Part shown: in pieces, positions 61,865 through 64,000 of the stretch | Position numbering within the stretch: the stretch's first letter is position 1 | Layout: the number at the start of each line of letters is the position of its first letter | Origin: Chitinophagaceae bacterium | GTDB lineage: Bacteria > Bacteroidota > Bacteroidia > Chitinophagales > Chitinophagaceae | Reading direction: 5' to 3' | Assembly (NCBI GenBank): GCA_019638625.1 | Contig: JAHBTK010000003.1 | Span: forward strand, 620,001-684,000 | Length of the DNA: 64,000 nucleotides | Translations under genes and position numbers: made by a program | Notes under the pieces: generated by a model | Databases searched by the model: none | Told to the model about the DNA's origin: nothing | Seen by the model: the letters and a program-made list of their open reading frames with translations, nothing else

Positions 61865-64000
61865 CTATTTCCCTATAAAGAAAATCAGGGGGTTATGGAA
61901 GCCGGTCTCCTGTTTCACCATTTTTTCCCTTTTGGAGGTCATTTCTTCACTTTCGTTACTTACTGACGTTACCGGTGCCGCCGGTTTGGGAGGCGGGGGA
62001 ACGGTTTCAGGTTTTTCCGGCTTTACAGGTTGCGTCTGCCGCCTGTAGCGGTAACGTCCGCCTTCATTTTCCAGTTCACCCTCCGCTTCTATCTCCACGC
62101 CGTTTTCATCGGCTTTCAGTTTAAATTTCCCGCTTTTCAGTTTGCCTTTTTCCTCTTCCGGCTTTTTATCCGTTCTCTCCAGCCCGCTCTCCGTCATGAT
62201 ATAGGATACATTGTTTTTCCATGAGTAGGAATTATCCCATTTGTCATCCCAATCTATATTCACGCCTCTCCGTCTGTCTACATTTATATTAAACCAGTTA
62301 TACCAGTTCACGCCCCTGTCCACCATTATTTTTTTGCCTACCGGAACTTCTACTACCACCATTACCTGCTGATTACGGAACTTATTTTTCTTTGAAACCG
62401 GGAAGCCTTTGGGAAGGGTGATAATGCTGTCATGCTGTTTTGTGGAAAAGTTTATACTGGCGGCATTGTTTTCCGCTGCGGCAGGGGTATTGCCCCTTGC
62501 AAACTTTACCAGTTTGATATGGTAAGCCGTGTCTTCACTTTTTACCAGCTTCACCCTTATCGTATTCAGCAACATGCTGTCTTCATTCTGCGACAGGAAA
62601 GGAAAATCACTGTCAAACAGGTCGGAAGTATAATACCGGAGCTTTGTTTCATCCACTTTTATAACCATGTTGTCGGTTACGGGCTGGGTTATTACAGTAT
62701 CTTCGGTAATGCTTGTCTTTGTCCTGAAATTCCTTCCCACCATTCCTGCCAGCACAAACACGCTGATCAAACCAATGATCCAGAGGCTGCCGAAGGTATA
62801 ACCCAGGTAGGGGTTATGCGATTTTACGCGCATGATGCGACGGGCGATCCAAACCAGCAGGGCGATAATAGGAACCCCGATGAACAATACCACCACACTC
62901 CAGGCGAGGAAGTTTTGCCAGAATCCTTCCAGCAGGAAGTTCTGCAACAGGGAAATGCCTATGCCGCTATACATCAACGTTACCAGCACCATCACCAGTG
63001 CAAAAGCAATAATTGCGGCTATGAACAGGAAAAAGGCTTTAAATACTACCCCAATGGCATTTCCCACACCTGTTCCCACTTTTTTGGCAACGGGGCCTAC
63101 CTCCTGTGCAAATGCCCTGGATTTTTCTGTGGCTACCCGGCTGATCTCATCTCCCACTTCCGTGGCTTTCGCTGAAAAATCCTTACCGGCCTTCTCCGCT
63201 TTACCCTTCACGCCGTGTAACTCTTCCTGTACGGTGTTTTTAATACTCTCCAGGTCTATTTTTTCACCCCGCATCTCCAGTTTCTCCGTGGCGGTTACTG
63301 CCCGCGGCAACACTATCCAGAGGATGATATAGGTGATGAAAAAGGTACCCCCCAGGCCATTGAAGGCTAATTTAGGCCCCCAGAACCCCCAGTCGCCGAA
63401 AACATTCGGAATAACACTGAATATAAAGGGCAGCAGAAATAACAAACGGGGTATCCATGTGTCAATATTAAAATAGGCAGCCAACCCTGAAGCAACTCCA
63501 CCGATCATTTTGTTATCAGGGTCGCGGTACAGGCGCTTACGTACATTGGTTGGTAAAGGTTCTGCCGGAAGCACGATCCACAATATGATGTATAGCAGGA
63601 ATCCAAAACCAAACCCGCCAAAGGCGATCAATGCAAACACAATCCTCACGACTGCCGGGTCTATTTTCAGGTAATGGGCGATACCGGCGCACACCCCACC
63701 CAATACGGTGTCATTTTCCGACCTTCTCAACCTTCTGGGCTCCTGCGCGGCAGAAGAAGAGGATTGCTCCTGGCTGCCCTGCGTGCGGGACTGTGTTTGC
63801 CCCGCAGTTTCAACACCTTCCTGTTCTTCAAAATCTTCCGGGCGTCCCATACTGGCCATCACCGCATTTACATGCTCGTCTGCAATACAAACCGCACCTT
63901 TCTTCAGCTTTTCGTCAAATAACTCCGCGATACGGTTTTCTATATCGTTGATGATTTCATCCCTTCCTTCTTCCCGGGCAAAATAACGGCGCAGGCTTTC
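61865..64000 (-). CDS. PspC-domain membrane protein, partial at the 5' end (right window edge)
   Basis: The frame stays open to position 64000 with 711 codons visible and no start needed inside the window. The residues before the first internal methionine (ESLRRYFAREEGRDEIINDI, then ENRIAELFDEKLKK) are well formed, so the true start lies outside. This N-terminal part resembles HAAS/DUF1700-type helical signalling domains. Two PspC domains follow (about 100-165 with NDTVLGGVCAGIAHYLKIDP, and about 175-260 with DNKMIGGVASGLAAYFNID). Several membrane helices and a C-terminal extracytoplasmic beta region (about 430-640) come next. PspC relates to envelope-stress responses. The gene is usually preceded by a PadR-type regulator, which would be outside this window. 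Confidence 0.9.
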   Translation of the reverse strand, partial: ESLRRYFAREEGRDEIINDIENRIAELFDEKLKKGAVCIADEHVNAVMASMGRPEDFEEQEGVETAGQTQSRTQGSQEQSSSSAAQEPRRLRRSENDTVLGGVCAGIAHYLKIDPAVVRIVFALIAFGGFGFGFLLYIILWIVLPAEPLPTNVRKRLYRDPDNKMIGGVASGLAAYFNIDTWIPRLLFLLPFIFSVIPNVFGDWGFWGPKLAFNGLGGTFFITYIILWIVLPRAVTATEKLEMRGEKIDLESIKNTVQEELHGVKGKAEKAGKDFSAKATEVGDEISRVATEKSRAFAQEVGPVAKKVGTGVGNAIGVVFKAFFLFIAAIIAFALVMVLVTLMYSGIGISLLQNFLLEGFWQNFLAWSVVVLFIGVPIIALLVWIARRIMRVKSHNPYLGYTFGSLWIIGLISVFVLAGMVGRNFRTKTSITEDTVITQPVTDNMVIKVDETKLRYYTSDLFDSDFPFLSQNEDSMLLNTIRVKLVKSEDTAYHIKLVKFARGNTPAAAENNAASINFSTKQHDSIITLPKGFPVSKKNKFRNQQVMVVVEVPVGKKIMVDRGVNWYNWFNINVDRRRGVNIDWDDKWDNSYSWKNNVSYIMTESGLERTDKKPEEEKGKLKSGKFKLKADENGVEIEAEGELENEGGRYRYRRQTQPVKPEKPETVPPPPKPAAPVTSVSNESEEMTSKREKMVKQETGFHNPLIFFIGK

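Noticed and set aside
1..64000. tRNA genes and CRISPR arrays
   Set aside because: No cloverleaf with a TTC-type T arm and no regularly spaced repeat array was noticed in any gap while reading; a computed scan would be needed to exclude them fully.

Overview
The window looks like a chromosomal segment from a Bacteroidota bacterium, most likely a member of the Chitinophagaceae. The reasons are a PorP/SprF family protein, a subtilase with a type IX secretion (T9SS) C-terminal sorting tail, a TonB receptor with a carboxypeptidase-regulatory-like N-terminus, DUF4625 lipoproteins, fused SpmA/SpmB-type gates, and sugar-catabolic clusters typical of that phylum. No rRNA, tRNA or CRISPR array was recognised. 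Both edges cut genes: an esterase-like gene on the left and a PspC-domain gene on the right.

Layout. 0-17 kb holds an orphan ParA ATPase, a DUF4038 glycosidase, a very large ThuA/sugar-dehydrogenase/cytochrome c fusion, a CrtA-like protein and a Rieske protein. Housekeeping genes follow (hflX, ychF, an SpmA/B-like membrane protein, a PorP/SprF protein, upp, holB, a BaiN-like flavoprotein, a Uma2 nuclease-fold protein). 17-24.3 kb is for polysaccharide and uronate use: a GH9-like enzyme, then uxaC, eda and a KDG-type kinase. It is interrupted by an antitoxin with a truncated toxin and by a DUF559 endonuclease inside a repeat-bounded element. 24.3-33 kb opens with a 346-bp non-coding element that has clean terminal inverted repeats and a 9-bp target duplication. 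After it come two divergent gene sets that together look like an oxidative 3-keto-glycoside pathway: GMC dehydrogenase plus subunit 3, a cytochrome c lipoprotein, a DUF1080 3-keto-disaccharide hydrolase, three TIM-barrel isomerases and a Gfo/Idh/MocA oxidoreductase.

33-44 kb holds a 1157-residue outer-membrane protein, a histidine-rich cluster with a TonB receptor that may handle a metal, a CNNM/CorC membrane protein and an RsmB-like RNA methyltransferase. 44-58 kb is the most plastic part. The 3' end of the methyltransferase gene is duplicated on the far side of a toxin-antitoxin pair. The 3' end of the S8 peptidase gene is duplicated 12.5 kb away. Between the two peptidase tails lie a fibronectin-type protein, a 1961-residue TANFOR-like protein, a beta-barrel protein, an AT-rich methyltransferase and a decayed higBA module. 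58-64 kb returns to ordinary genes: the S8 peptidase, a lipoprotein, mnmA and the PspC-domain protein.

The strongest candidates for something undescribed are (i) the DUF559 endonuclease element and its short non-autonomous relative with an exact 9-bp target duplication, and (ii) the repeated pattern in which acquired genes sit next to a second copy of a resident gene's 3' end. Both rest on direct reading of the bases. The interpretation of mechanism is inference.
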